Shown one piece after another: positions 42,628 to 52,499 of a stretch of DNA of 64,000 bases. How positions within the stretch are numbered: the stretch's first letter is position 1; each line of letters begins with the position of its first letter. The translations under genes were made by a program, and so were the position numbers. A model generated the notes under the pieces. That model was given only the letters and a program-made list of their open reading frames with translations. It ran no database searches and was not told the origin of the DNA. The stretch comes from Rhodocytophaga aerolata (GTDB taxonomy: Bacteria > Bacteroidota > Bacteroidia > Cytophagales > 172606-1): the NCBI RefSeq assembly GCF_030503435.1, contig NZ_JAUKPO010000016.1, positions 91,835-155,834 of the forward strand, read 5' to 3'.

Positions 42628-43335
42628 TTACTTGTTGTTATTTTGTTTCTTTTGTAGTTCTAAAATCCTTTTCTGTCTTTGTATTACTTGATTCTCCTTT
42701 TCCTGTATCATCCTTTCCCTTTTCACTTCAAATCCCTCATCAGGTAACTCAAATTGACAGCCTCTATAAAAGTCCTGGTCTTGATAAATAATATCAGTGA
42801 GCAATTCTATCTGCCGGTTAATGCTGTCATTATTGGTTCTCAATTTTTGAAAGCCTCTCCATGTAGAATTACGCTTTAAGATAATACCAAATTCAGGTAC
42901 CCAAAAGTGACTCACACAACCATCCATGCCTGCTCCATTGCTTGAATACTTATACACCTTATATTCCCTACGTCCTCCTGGAGAATTACTATAGATAAGG
43001 ATGGAAGAGCTGTTAACCCTTGAAAACAACTCATCAGACCTATTATGTCGATTGGAGACAAATTGTACTTTGAAGTTTGGTGCCTGATTCAAAATATAGG
43101 TGATAGTATCTTGCTTTGGTGTATGCTGATAAATGTAAGTAAGTGTATAAGTGCTATCTTTTATTTGGAATGAGTACTGCACAGGCTGTTTTTGAATATC
43201 TACCATGGTACAACACTCCATATCATAAGATACATAATGAAATTCAAGCTTTTGATTAGTTTGTTCCTCTCTGTTCGCTTTCTGTGAGCATGAAAAGAAA
43301 AGTAAGCCAACAATGACAATTAATGTGAATCTCAA
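42628..43335 (-). CDS. Hypothetical lipoprotein
   Basis: A 235-residue protein with a short lipoprotein signal (LIVIVGLLFFSCSQK, lipobox cysteine at about residue 16). The mature part has beta-strand-like segments, a YDMECCTMVDIQ double-cysteine motif and a C-terminal charged helix (ERMIQEKENQVIQRQKRILELQKKQ) that may be a coiled coil. I recognise no family. It is AT-rich relative to its neighbours, splits the sugar genes on either side and may itself be an inverted single cassette, because ATTACTTG at 42627-42634 is repeated inverted at 43351-43358. Confidence 0.65.
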   Translation of the reverse strand: MRFTLIVIVGLLFFSCSQKANREEQTNQKLEFHYVSYDMECCTMVDIQKQPVQYSFQIKDSTYTLTYIYQHTPKQDTITYILNQAPNFKVQFVSNRHNRSDELFSRVNSSSILIYSNSPGGRREYKVYKYSSNGAGMDGCVSHFWVPEFGIILKRNSTWRGFQKLRTNNDSINRQIELLTDIIYQDQDFYRGCQFELPDEGFEVKRERMIQEKENQVIQRQKRILELQKKQNNNK

Positions 43336-43405
43336 TTTTTTCGTTTATAGCAAGTAATAATCATATATGTATTATTAAGTGATTGTCCGTTCAGCAGTTA
43401 AGTAT

Positions 43406-44752
43406 TTATACCCTTGCCGGTTGTAATTTTGGAGACAACAGTTGGATAACTCCTAAAGCCAGCAGATAGGCAGAAGAAGCAATAATAAACAGGGGTAAAT
43501 AACCATATGTACCGGCAATGGTCCCGGCATTGTACGAGAAAAGTGCCCCACCTAAGGCTCCAAACATGCCTCCAATACCTATGACGGAGCTCACTGCTTT
43601 TTTAGGAAACATGTCGGTGGCAATAGAGTACAAATTGGCGCTCCATCCCTGATGTGCCGCAGCGGCTAAGGCAATTAATGCAACGGCTATTGGCAAGCTT
43701 TCGGTAATGCTGGCAAAAAACACTGGAACTACACACAGGGCACATAACAACATGGTCACTTTTCGGGCAGCATTCTGCGTCCAACCTATACTGATGAACT
43801 TACTGGAAAGCCAGCCAAAGAGAATACTTCCTGCGTCGGATACGATATAAATAATAATAAAAGGCAGAGATAGTTGTTTGAGGTCAAGCTGAAATGTACC
43901 GGCTTGCTTAAAGAAATCAGGCAAAAAACTCAGGTAGAACCACCAGATCATATCTGTAAGAAATTTGCCCATGGCAAAGGTCCAGGTTTGACGAAAACCT
44001 AGCAGTTTAAACCAATTTACTTTAGCGGTACTTGTTTCCTGTTCTCCATCACTTCGTATATAGTCCAGTTCCGCCTGCGTTACTTTTGTGTGTTCTTCCG
44101 GACGGCGGTATAGCAACAACCAGCAGATTAGCAGAACAAAGCCCAGAGAACTGGTAATAAGAAATGTTGCCTGCCATCCATAAGCTGTAATGACTACCGG
44201 AACAAGGGCAGCAGTAAAAATAATGCCTATGTTGGCCCCTGAATTAAAAATTCCTACGGCTTTACTTCTTTCTTTGATTGGAAACCACTCCGCTACTGTT
44301 TTGATGGCCGAAGGAAAGTTGCCCGCCTCACCAATACCTAAGGTAAAACGGAAAAGCCGCAAACGTCCGAAAGTGGTAGCAAAACTGTGTGAAAGGGCTG
44401 AACCCACCCAGAGAAAAATCGCCACCGCATATCCTTTTCTTACGCCAACCCGGTCGATAAACCAACCCATGAGGATAAACCCAAGACCATACGCAAATTT
44501 GAACACCGCATCTACCCGGCCATACTCAGCCAGAAAAGCCGTATGGTTTGCTTCCGTAAGGGGCGCAGTGGCCGCCAATCCCAGCATCTCCCGGCGAAAT
44601 CCATCGTCTGCCATAACAAAGCTCAGCACATTGCGGTCTATGTAATTGATGGTGGTTGCAAAAAACAGCAATGCACAAATACGCCAGCGGTAGTTGCCTA
44701 TTTTGGTTCCTATGGATTGAAGGTTGGTTGTTTCTACGGGTTGCATGGGCAA
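43406..44752 (-). CDS. exuT: MFS hexuronate transporter (ExuT-like)
   Basis: A 448-residue major facilitator of the anion:cation symporter group with about twelve membrane helices. TINYIDRNVLSFVM in helix 1, LGIGEAGNFPSAIKTVAEWFPIKERSKAVGIFNSGANIG (about residues 136-174) and IATDMFPKKAVSSVIGIGGMFGALGG are the group's signatures, shared with ExuT, GarP and related hexuronate or hexarate carriers. It is the last gene of the minus-strand hexuronate run, 79 bp after kdgA. Import of glucuronate and galacturonate is inferred from context. Confidence 0.82.
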   Translation of the reverse strand: MPMQPVETTNLQSIGTKIGNYRWRICALLFFATTINYIDRNVLSFVMADDGFRREMLGLAATAPLTEANHTAFLAEYGRVDAVFKFAYGLGFILMGWFIDRVGVRKGYAVAIFLWVGSALSHSFATTFGRLRLFRFTLGIGEAGNFPSAIKTVAEWFPIKERSKAVGIFNSGANIGIIFTAALVPVVITAYGWQATFLITSSLGFVLLICWLLLYRRPEEHTKVTQAELDYIRSDGEQETSTAKVNWFKLLGFRQTWTFAMGKFLTDMIWWFYLSFLPDFFKQAGTFQLDLKQLSLPFIIIYIVSDAGSILFGWLSSKFISIGWTQNAARKVTMLLCALCVVPVFFASITESLPIAVALIALAAAAHQGWSANLYSIATDMFPKKAVSSVIGIGGMFGALGGALFSYNAGTIAGTYGYLPLFIIASSAYLLALGVIQLLSPKLQPARV

Positions 44753-44831
44753 TAGGTACGAATTTGAAACAATGAAAAGTTGAGGTTCTACAGTTGATTC
44801 TATCTTTTTGCGCTGAAGGCAGTTAACTTCT

Positions 44832-45512
44832 TTATATTCTGGGCTTGGGATTCAGCTTTTTTACAATATCCATCACTGTAGCAGCTTTGCTTGCAATGGA
44901 ATTAAAATCTTTGGTGGCTAGTACCTCTTTTGGAAATAACTGCGATCCGATACCTACGGCTTTTACTCCCGCTTTAAACCAGGTGGTCAGGCTTGCTTCT
45001 TCTGGTTCTACACCACCAGTGACAATAACGCTGCTCCAGGGCATCGGACCTTTTAAAGATTTTACAAACTCTGGCCCCACCACATTTCCCGGAAATACTT
45101 TGACCATTTCGGCTCCCAGTTCTTCTGCCCTGGAAATTTCGTTCATGGTAGCACAGCCGGGTACCCAGGCTATTTTTCGGCGGTTGCAGGTGAGGGCTAC
45201 ATCTTCTTTTATAACCGGCGATACAATAAAACTGGCTCCTAGCTGGATGTATAAGGAGGCAGTACCTGCATCAAATAAGGTTCCAGCTCCCAGAATCATG
45301 TCTGGGTAGCGGGCTTCGGCAAACTTGTTGAGTTCACCAAAAGATTCGTGGGCAAAATCCCCGCGGTTGGTAAATTCAAAAACCCGGATGCCTCCCTGAT
45401 AGCAGGCTTCCAATACGCCTTTACAAATCTCTACATCTTCATGGAAAAACACTGGCACTACGCCGGTTTCTGCTATTTTTTGTACAACTTCTATTCTGGT
45501 AAACCTGGACAT
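44832..45512 (-). CDS. kdgA: KDPG / 4-hydroxy-2-oxoglutarate aldolase
   Basis: A 226-residue class I aldolase. RVFEFTNRGDFAHESFGEL, ILGAGTLFDAGTASLYIQLGASFIVSPVI (the Schiff-base lysine region SPVIKED at about residues 97-103), WVPGCATMNEI, VKVFPGNVVGPEFVKSLKGPMPW and VTGGVEPEE are all present. It cleaves 2-keto-3-deoxy-6-phosphogluconate to pyruvate and glyceraldehyde-3-phosphate, the final step of the pathway whose kinase is encoded two genes upstream. At position equivalent to the E. coli Eda Lys133, the SPVIKED lysine region is conserved in order. Confidence 0.86.
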   Translation of the reverse strand: MSRFTRIEVVQKIAETGVVPVFFHEDVEICKGVLEACYQGGIRVFEFTNRGDFAHESFGELNKFAEARYPDMILGAGTLFDAGTASLYIQLGASFIVSPVIKEDVALTCNRRKIAWVPGCATMNEISRAEELGAEMVKVFPGNVVGPEFVKSLKGPMPWSSVIVTGGVEPEEASLTTWFKAGVKAVGIGSQLFPKEVLATKDFNSIASKAATVMDIVKKLNPKPRI

Positions 45513-45555
45513 GAAAAAATGATTTATTTAAGATGTTCGTATGTATGATCAGTAA

Positions 45556-45993
45556 TTATATTTTCTTTTCCAGCAGAATTCTATACTCTGCCAGGGTTTC
45601 TCTGGGTTCTACCCCTATGATCTGAAATCCATTTTTTATGGCAAATAGTAGCATAGCCTGATGCCGGTTGCGGGTTTTAAAACGGATATGTTTGTACCCA
45701 TTTTCGCTAGCCCATTTCTCTTGTATGCTGGCTAAACTTTTGGCAATTCCTTCTTTCCGGTAAGCCGGCAATACCCCACCCATCCAGCTGTAAAAGGAGC
45801 CATCTGCTTCTTTTTCGTAACCTACTTTAAAGGCTACCGGTTTTCCATCTGTGTAAGCTACCAAGATCAGCTGTTTTTTTCCGGCAAGCCGTTTTATGTA
45901 TTCCTCCACCTCATGCGGATGATCAAACTCTGGCATTAGTTTCGACAGGGCAACTACTTCCTCGATCGAACCGGGTTTGATAATAAAGCTCAT
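45556..45993 (-). CDS. GNAT family N-acetyltransferase within the hexuronate operon
   Basis: A 145-residue GNAT with VLPAYRKEGIAKSLASIQEKWASENGYKHIRFKTRNRHQAMLLFAIKNGFQIIGVEP (about residues 74-130), covering motif A and B. Its ATG overlaps the kdgK stop (ATGA arrangement, 45990-45993), so the two are translationally coupled. An acetyltransferase is not part of the standard pathway. It could modify a pathway enzyme or a toxic side product; no evidence decides this. Confidence 0.8.
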   Translation of the reverse strand: MSFIIKPGSIEEVVALSKLMPEFDHPHEVEEYIKRLAGKKQLILVAYTDGKPVAFKVGYEKEADGSFYSWMGGVLPAYRKEGIAKSLASIQEKWASENGYKHIRFKTRNRHQAMLLFAIKNGFQIIGVEPRETLAEYRILLEKKI

Positions 45994-47000
45994 CGAACCA
46001 GTCTGCCGGAACTATCGCCTTTCATGACCGGTATTACTTCTTCGGCTGTTACCAGATTCGCATCGCCTTCTACGGCATGTTTTAAAGCCGAGGCAGCTAC
46101 GGCAAAATCCAGTGCCTGCTGATCGTCGTTGTAGGTAAGTAAGCCATAAATAAGTCCGGCCATAAAAGCATCGCCCCCACCAATACGGTCTACAATGGGA
46201 GAAATCTGATGCATGGGTGTTTTCAGATACTCCGCCCCATTCCACATCACCCCGGTTAAAGTATTGTGTGAGGCACTGATTGATTCGCGTTTGGTGTTTA
46301 CAATTTTCTTCACTTTCGGGAACCGGTTCATTAATTGCTTGCACACGGAAACAAAGCCGCTGCCTTCTCCTTTTTTTGGTTCAATGCCAAACATATCCGC
46401 AGCGTCGCCTTTGCTGCACACAATAATATCGCATCCGGCAACCATTTCGGGCATTACCTCGCGGGCCGTTTTTCCGTATTGCCACAGATTTTTGCGGTAA
46501 TTTGTATCGGCTGACACAGTCAGGCCTAATTTATTGGCAACGGTAATGGCTTCCAGGCAACTTTTAGCTGCACCATCCGATATGGCTGGGGTAATGCCTG
46601 TCCAGTGAAGCCACTGGGCCTCTTTTAATATTTCTTCCCAGTTTAGCATCCCTGGCTCTAGTTGCGCAAAGGCTGAGTTAGCCCGGTCGTATACTACTTT
46701 ACTGGGCCGGGCAATGGCACCTGTTTCCAGAAAATAAATACCGAGCCGGTCGCCGCCATACAGGATATTGGCTGTTTGCACACCGTATTTGCGGAGTAGG
46801 CTTGTGGCTGCTTTGCCCAGATCATTGTCCGGAAAACGGGTAACGTGTTCGGCAGGTATGCCGAACTGGGCTAGGGAAATGCCTACATTGGCTTCTCCTC
46901 CGCCATAGGTTATGTTAAAATTATCAGCTTGTATAAACTTAGCATATCCAGGAGTAGATAGCCGAAGCATGATTTCACCAAAGGTTACTACTTTTTTCAA
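45990..47000 (-). CDS. kdgK: 2-keto-3-deoxygluconate kinase
   Basis: A 336-residue PfkB/ribokinase-family sugar kinase. FNITYGGGEANVGISLAQFG (about residues 27-46) is the first signature and IVDRIGGGDAFMAGLIYGLL (about 270-289) the second, with the catalytic Asp in GGGDAF. LHWTGITPAIS and ADTNYRKNLWQYGK fit KDG kinases. It phosphorylates 2-keto-3-deoxygluconate to KDPG, the substrate of the KdgA aldolase in the same operon. It begins 12 bp after the uxaC stop. Confidence 0.88.
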   Translation of the reverse strand: MKKVVTFGEIMLRLSTPGYAKFIQADNFNITYGGGEANVGISLAQFGIPAEHVTRFPDNDLGKAATSLLRKYGVQTANILYGGDRLGIYFLETGAIARPSKVVYDRANSAFAQLEPGMLNWEEILKEAQWLHWTGITPAISDGAAKSCLEAITVANKLGLTVSADTNYRKNLWQYGKTAREVMPEMVAGCDIIVCSKGDAADMFGIEPKKGEGSGFVSVCKQLMNRFPKVKKIVNTKRESISASHNTLTGVMWNGAEYLKTPMHQISPIVDRIGGGDAFMAGLIYGLLTYNDDQQALDFAVAASALKHAVEGDANLVTAEEVIPVMKGDSSGRLVR

Positions 47001-47011
47001 TCTATTCTGTT

Positions 47012-48421
47012 TTAAGGTATATCAAATCCAAAATATTCGCGGGCATTGTTGTAGCAGATATTTTCTACCATTTTACCCAACCATGCTGTTTCGTTGGGCA
47101 GTTCACCATTTTCTACATCACGGCCAATTAAGTTACATAAAATCCGGCGGAAATACTCATGCCTGGGGTACGAAAGAAAGCTTCTGGAGTCGGTGAGCAT
47201 GCCTACAAAGCGGCTCAGCAAACCCATATTGGAGAGTGTATTGAGTTGCTTTTCCATGCCATCTTTCTGATCGAGGAACCACCAGCCTGAACCAAACTGC
47301 ATTTTCCCAGCCACTGAGCCATCATTAAAGTTACCAGTCATAGTGGCTATTAATTCATTATCTCTGGGATTGAGGTTATAGATAATCGTCTTCGTTAGTT
47401 TATTCTGGGTATCTAATCTGTCAAAGAACCTGGCCATTGGGCGTCCTACCTCAAAGTCTCCGATAGAGTCCCATCCGGTATCCGGGCCGAGTTGCCGGAG
47501 CATGCGGCTGTTGTTGTTGCGCAGCGCCCCGTAATGAAACTGCTGCGTCCAGCCTTTTTCATGATCCATCAGGGCAAATTCCACCAGCATAGCCGACTTG
47601 AATTTCAGCACGTCAGCTGCACTCAATCCTTTTCCGCTCCGGACTTTAGAGAATATCTGGCTGATTTCCCCTTCTGTGTAGTCTTCTGCATAGATGGTTT
47701 CAATTCCATGATCGGATAAGCGGCAGCCCATGCTGGCAAAATAGTCGTGCCGTTTGCGTAAAGCCGTGAGATAACTGTTGAAATCCCGGATATCTACATT
47801 GCTTACAGTGGCTAGTTTATCTACCCAGGCATTAAATACTTCCGGATTTTCCGGGGCCATGCCTTTATCCGGACGGAAAGTAGGAAGTACCTGTATTTCA
47901 AAGCTAGCTGCTTTTAGTTGTTGATGATATTCCAGGCTATCTGTTGGGTCGTCGGTAGTGCAGATCACCCGTACATTCATTTTCCGTAAAATACTCTTTA
48001 CCCGGAATTCTGGTGTTTGCAGTTTGGCCGTACATTCATCGTAAATTTCTTTGGCTGTGGATGAATTCAGCAGCTTTTTTATGCCAAACGGGTTGCGCAG
48101 TTCCAGGTGTGTCCAGTGATATAGAGGGTTGCGCATGGTATAGGGCACGGTTTCTGCCCATTTTTCAAACTTGGCATAATCGTCGGCAGTTCCGGTACAG
48201 TATTTTTCCTCTATGCCATTGGTGCGCATTGCCCGCCATTTATAATGGTCGCCATAGAGCCATATCTGCGTCAGATTTTTGAACTGCTTGTCTTCGGCTA
48301 TTTCATTAGGCGGCAGGTGGCAGTGGTAATCAATGATGGGCATTTTGCTGGCATGTTCGTGGTACAGCAAGCGGGCCGTTTCGGTTTGCAACAAAAAATC
48401 TTCTGACAGGAAAGGCTTCAT
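47012..48421 (-). CDS. uxaC: Glucuronate (uronate) isomerase
   Basis: Start placed at ATG 48421 (MKPFLSEDFLLQTETA), giving 469 residues; a frame six codons longer is possible but lacks support. IIDYHCHLPPNEIAEDKQFKNL (about residues 28-49) holds the metal-binding His-Cys-His pattern, VICTTDDPTDSLEYH is in the middle and RMLRQLGPDTGWDSIGDFEVG follows. The C-terminal SRSFLSYPRHEYFRRILCNLIGRDVENGELP is standard. It interconverts D-glucuronate with D-fructuronate and D-galacturonate with D-tagaturonate. Second gene of the operon. Confidence 0.93.
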   Translation of the reverse strand: MKPFLSEDFLLQTETARLLYHEHASKMPIIDYHCHLPPNEIAEDKQFKNLTQIWLYGDHYKWRAMRTNGIEEKYCTGTADDYAKFEKWAETVPYTMRNPLYHWTHLELRNPFGIKKLLNSSTAKEIYDECTAKLQTPEFRVKSILRKMNVRVICTTDDPTDSLEYHQQLKAASFEIQVLPTFRPDKGMAPENPEVFNAWVDKLATVSNVDIRDFNSYLTALRKRHDYFASMGCRLSDHGIETIYAEDYTEGEISQIFSKVRSGKGLSAADVLKFKSAMLVEFALMDHEKGWTQQFHYGALRNNNSRMLRQLGPDTGWDSIGDFEVGRPMARFFDRLDTQNKLTKTIIYNLNPRDNELIATMTGNFNDGSVAGKMQFGSGWWFLDQKDGMEKQLNTLSNMGLLSRFVGMLTDSRSFLSYPRHEYFRRILCNLIGRDVENGELPNETAWLGKMVENICYNNAREYFGFDIP

Positions 48422-48567
48422 AACAATGAATAATGACAATTGAAAAATGAATAATGTCTGAACCAGAATTTATAGGATTAGCGGATTTACAGAAGTACTA
48501 GCAGGCCATACTATATCCCGAAAAGTGTCACCAAATCCGGCTACTCTTAAAATCCTTTGATCCTGTT

Positions 48568-49785
48568 TCAGCCTAATGACCGTTCGATGCCTAATTCCAG
48601 GCCGCGTAATTCGGCTAGTCCTCTCAGGCGGCCGATCGCTGAATAACCAGGATTGGTTTTTTTGTGCAAATCGTCCAGCATTTGGTGCCCATGATCGGGG
48701 CGGAAAGGAAGCTGAAAATCGGCACGTCCGGCGGCTTTGCGTTTGCGTTCTTCCAATACCAACGCTTTTACTACCCCATACATATCTACATCACCAGTCA
48801 AGTGGTCCGCTTCAAAAAAGGTATCGGGCTGCTGCGGATCACGTAAAGTGCTTCGCAGGTGAACAAAATTTATTTTATGTCCTAGCCGTTCTACCATCCC
48901 TACCAGGTCGTTATCTGCCCGGACCCCAAAAGAGCCGGTACACATGGTAAATCCATTAGACGGAGAATCTACCACGCTGAGCAACGCTTGTATGTCTTTT
49001 TCTGTGCTCACCACACGCGGCAAACCCAGAATGGGCCTGGGCGGATCATCTGGATGGATAGCCATACGAACGCCTACTTCTTGCGCCACCGGAATAATTT
49101 CTTTCAGAAAATACGCTAAGTTTTCCCGCAGCCTCTTGTCATCTACCTGTTTATAGGTATCGAGCACTTGTTGAAACTCTTCCATCGTAAAACTTTCTTC
49201 AGAGCCTGGCAATCCGGCAATAATATTGCGCTGCAGCTGCAGCTTCTGTGCATCGTTTAGCTGGCCAAAATAGTGTTTGGCTGCTTGTTTCTGCTCACCA
49301 CTGTACTGCTCTTCCGCTCCGGGACGTTTCAGAATATATAATTCAAAGGCAGCAAAAGCGGTAGCATCAAAACGAAGGGCTTTAGAGCCGTCCGGCATTT
49401 CATAGGCCAGGTCGGTGCGCGTCCAGTCGAGTACGGGCATAAAGTTGTAACAAATGGTGTAAATGCCGCACTGCGCCAGATTCCGGATCGTCTGCTTATA
49501 ATTGTCGATGTATTGTTGACGGTTGGCTTGTGCTGTTTTAATGTGTTCGTGGATGGGTACACTTTCCACAACTGACCATCGCAATAAGGTTCTTTTAGGT
49601 GGGCTTGCCTGGTCGTTCCACTCAATTAGGCGTTTGCGTTCCTGAATTGCCGCTACTGGCCATATTTCTCCATTAGGAATATGGTGCAGAGCAGTAACAA
49701 TACCGGTAGCGCCTGCTTGCATCACATCTTGTAAAGAAACTGGGTCTTTCGGGCCAAACCAGCGCCATGTTTGCTCCATGCTCAT
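48568..49785 (-). CDS. uxuA: Mannonate dehydratase
   Basis: A 405-residue enzyme. [40 protein letters not shown] is the family's N-terminus and shows the ATG two codons after the annotated start could also serve. [21 protein letters not shown] (about residues 240-260) and [10 protein letters not shown] hold metal ligands, and [15 protein letters not shown] is the C-terminal signature. It dehydrates D-mannonate to 2-keto-3-deoxygluconate. It is the first gene of the minus-strand operon and divergent from uxaB with 277 bp between, which must hold both promoters. No UxuB to supply mannonate is encoded in the window. Confidence 0.93.
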   Translation of the reverse strand: MSMEQTWRWFGPKDPVSLQDVMQAGATGIVTALHHIPNGEIWPVAAIQERKRLIEWNDQASPPKRTLLRWSVVESVPIHEHIKTAQANRQQYIDNYKQTIRNLAQCGIYTICYNFMPVLDWTRTDLAYEMPDGSKALRFDATAFAAFELYILKRPGAEEQYSGEQKQAAKHYFGQLNDAQKLQLQRNIIAGLPGSEESFTMEEFQQVLDTYKQVDDKRLRENLAYFLKEIIPVAQEVGVRMAIHPDDPPRPILGLPRVVSTEKDIQALLSVVDSPSNGFTMCTGSFGVRADNDLVGMVERLGHKINFVHLRSTLRDPQQPDTFFEADHLTGDVDMYGVVKALVLEERKRKAAGRADFQLPFRPDHGHQMLDDLHKKTNPGYSAIGRLRGLAELRGLELGIERSLG

Positions 49786-50062
49786 AGGGGTAGATCAAAG
49801 GTTTACAGGTTTTCAACAGGTAAAGTACCTGATTTTTACGTTTACAATCTAGTATAGTAGCCTCATTTCTTTTCTGATGCTCAACTTTTGAAACCCTAGA
49901 CGTGTACGTGCTCTACTCAATAAGATACTGTTTTAGGAGTTTTGTACTCAGTAAAGGCTTCTTTTTTCAGAAAAATTTTAGTTTTTGTATAATTCTATAA
50001 GCGGTACTGTCATTTTACAGATGAATGATTATTTTCGTGGCAGATATTAAAACCTCCTACCT

Positions 50063-51589
50063 ATGCAAAGTTTAACGGCCGACCACCTGAAAAATAATAC
50101 ACTGCCTGGCTCACCGGTAATTGTACCCGATCAATCGCTGCTTCAACTGCCGGAAAAAGTATTGCAGTTTGGCACCGGTGTATTGCTGAGAGGCTTGCCC
50201 GACTATTTTTTTGATAAGGCCAATAGGCAAGGTTTGTTCAAGGGTAGGGTAGTCGTGGTAAAATCTACCGATTCAGGCAGCGCCGATACATTTACCGCTC
50301 AGCAAGGATTATATACGCATTGTATCCGAGGCATAGAAAAAGGGAAGCAGGTAGAAGAATTTATTATTAACTCGTCTATCAGCCGTACGTTGTCTGCTAA
50401 ATCGCAGTGGGCGGAGGTGCTTGCTTGTGCTCAAAATCCGGAATTGCAGGTGATTATTTCTAATACCACCGAAGTAGGTATTCAATTAACTGACGATGAT
50501 AGTAGCCTTTCTCCACCTGAGTCGTTTCCTGGAAAGTTGCTGGCATTTTTACATGCCCGGTATAAGGCATTTAAGGGAAGCCCTGAGAGCGGAATGATCA
50601 TTATCCCTTGTGAGCTGATTGTAGACAATGGAAAAAAACTGAGGGAGATTGTGCTGAAACTGGCTGAGCAGAATAAATTACCGGCTGACTTTATTGCCTG
50701 GCTTACGACTCATACTACTTTTTGCAATTCCTTAGTAGACCGCATTGTGCCAGGAAGTCCGGATAAACAAACCAGGGAAGCTATTTTTCAGAAAGTAGGA
50801 TATACCGATGAACTACTAACTGTTTCGGAAGTCTACCGCCTGTGGGCCATTGAAGGAGATGACCGTATAAAAGAGAAGCTTTCGTTTTACCAGGCAGACA
50901 AAGGCGTGATTATAGAGCCGGATATTACCCCTTACCGGGAACGCAAACTTCGCTTGCTGAATGGCACGCATACCATCAGTGTAGGTTTAGGCTACTTGTA
51001 CGGACTGGAAACAGTAGGGGAGTGCATGAACGACGAATACCTGAGCCGCTTTATTAGCCAGGTGATGCAGCAAGAGGTGGTGCCGGCCGTGCCTGTAGAC
51101 GAAGAGAGTGCCAGAACATTTGCTGAAGAAGTACTGGACCGCTTCCGTAATCCTTTTATTGTACATCCGCTGATCAGCATTACCTTACAGTACACATCTA
51201 AAATGAAGATGCGCAATGTGCAAACCTTAGTGAATTATCATCAGAACTATGGAAAAGTGCCACGCCTGTTTGCCCTTGGATTTGCCGCCTATCTGTTGTT
51301 TATGAAAGCTGTGAAGGAAGAAAATGGAAAATATTCAGGTGAGAGAAATGGTAAGCCGTACCCCATTAACGATGATTTTGCTGCCTACTTTTATAAAGCC
51401 TGGCAAGGGGTAGATACCTCTGCTAAAGAGGCTATAGAAGGTTTTGTGAAGGAGGTAACTGCTGATACTTCTTTGTGGGGAACCAATTTACAAAGTTTGT
51501 CCGGGTTTGCTAACACTGTTTCAGATTATCTGTATGCCATGTTGCAGGAGGGGGTAAAAGCTGTAGTGCAAGCACAGGTGAAGAAGTAA
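50063..51589 (+). CDS. uxaB: Tagaturonate reductase (altronate oxidoreductase)
   Basis: A 508-residue mannitol-dehydrogenase-family enzyme. LQFGTGVLLRGLPDYFFDKAN (about residues 34-54) is the nucleotide-binding start, followed by ISNTTEVGI, IIIPCELIVDNGKKLREIVLKLA, FCNSLVDRIVPGSPDK and LRLLNGTHTISVGLGYLYGLETVGECMND (about residues 303-331). GERNGKPYPINDDFAAYFY and SGFANTVSDYL near the end match UxaB and not UxuB. It converts tagaturonate to altronate with NADH. Divergent from the rest of the cluster. Altronate dehydratase is not in the window. Confidence 0.9.
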   Translation: MQSLTADHLKNNTLPGSPVIVPDQSLLQLPEKVLQFGTGVLLRGLPDYFFDKANRQGLFKGRVVVVKSTDSGSADTFTAQQGLYTHCIRGIEKGKQVEEFIINSSISRTLSAKSQWAEVLACAQNPELQVIISNTTEVGIQLTDDDSSLSPPESFPGKLLAFLHARYKAFKGSPESGMIIIPCELIVDNGKKLREIVLKLAEQNKLPADFIAWLTTHTTFCNSLVDRIVPGSPDKQTREAIFQKVGYTDELLTVSEVYRLWAIEGDDRIKEKLSFYQADKGVIIEPDITPYRERKLRLLNGTHTISVGLGYLYGLETVGECMNDEYLSRFISQVMQQEVVPAVPVDEESARTFAEEVLDRFRNPFIVHPLISITLQYTSKMKMRNVQTLVNYHQNYGKVPRLFALGFAAYLLFMKAVKEENGKYSGERNGKPYPINDDFAAYFYKAWQGVDTSAKEAIEGFVKEVTADTSLWGTNLQSLSGFANTVSDYLYAMLQEGVKAVVQAQVKK

Positions 51590-51698
51590 AAGAAGGGAGA
51601 AAGGTGGGTGATTTGTTGGACGTAGAATATACGTTTGAATGTAAGGTATACAGCCTTATTGTTTTTGGTAATAGTCTCAATTTTGCTTTTTTTGATGC

Positions 51699-52478
51699 AT
51701 GATCCGTATATTTTTTTTTATTTTCCTGCTTATTACCTGTTTTTCTTCCCTAACTCATGCACAAAATACCAGGCTTCGCGACAATAATACTATTGGATGG
51801 TATACCTATACTGGTACTTTCCGGGTGCAACCCAAATGGAGCCTGCATACTGAATACCAATGGCGCCGGGAAGATTTCGGCACAACCTGGCAGCAAAGTT
51901 TATTACGTGTAGGGGTAAATTATCAGCTTCATCCCAATGTGCTCCTTCATCTGGGATACGGCTGGATTGAAACGTTTAATTACGGCGACTATCCAATTAA
52001 TGGCTTTGGCAAACAGTTTCCGGAACACCGGATTTACCAGCAGGTAAATGTTACCCAAAAAACCGGCCGGGTAGACTGGCTGCACCGGTACCGGCTGGAA
52101 CAGCGATGGAACGGCCGCTTTAATTCCGCTGATAGTGATAACCCCGATGGATGGACGTACCTGAACCGCTTGCGTTATATGGTCCGCTTACAAGTACCCT
52201 TACAAGGCCCTACGCTGGACGACAAGGAGTTTTATCTGGCTGCCTATGATGAAATATTTATTGGTTTTGGAAAAAATGTGGCGCAAAATGTATTTGACCA
52301 GAACCGGGTAAGCTTTTTAGCCGGTTACCGGCTGAATAAAAACCTAAAAATAGAAGCAGGCTATTTGCAGCAACTTGTTCAGCTCTCCCGCCGCATCAAC
52401 GACCGCAATGTGTTTCAATATAACAATGGCCTAATCGTAAATCTGGTGTTGAATGCTGATCTGAAAAAGGGATTATAA
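51699..52478 (+). CDS. DUF2490 outer-membrane protein
   Basis: A 259-residue predicted beta-barrel with a signal peptide (about residues 1-21, FFFIFLLITCFSSLTHA). The mature sequence alternates amphipathic strands rich in Tyr and Trp, from NTIGWYTYTGTFRVQPKWSLHTEYQWRRED to NVFQYNNGLIVNLVLN. This is DUF2490, a Bacteroidota outer-membrane family of unknown role. It follows uxaB in the same direction by 109 bp; a link to uronate uptake is possible but not shown. Confidence 0.8.
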   Translation: MIRIFFFIFLLITCFSSLTHAQNTRLRDNNTIGWYTYTGTFRVQPKWSLHTEYQWRREDFGTTWQQSLLRVGVNYQLHPNVLLHLGYGWIETFNYGDYPINGFGKQFPEHRIYQQVNVTQKTGRVDWLHRYRLEQRWNGRFNSADSDNPDGWTYLNRLRYMVRLQVPLQGPTLDDKEFYLAAYDEIFIGFGKNVAQNVFDQNRVSFLAGYRLNKNLKIEAGYLQQLVQLSRRINDRNVFQYNNGLIVNLVLNADLKKGL

Positions 52479-52499
52479 ATGAGCTTTATGCAGTTTAAT

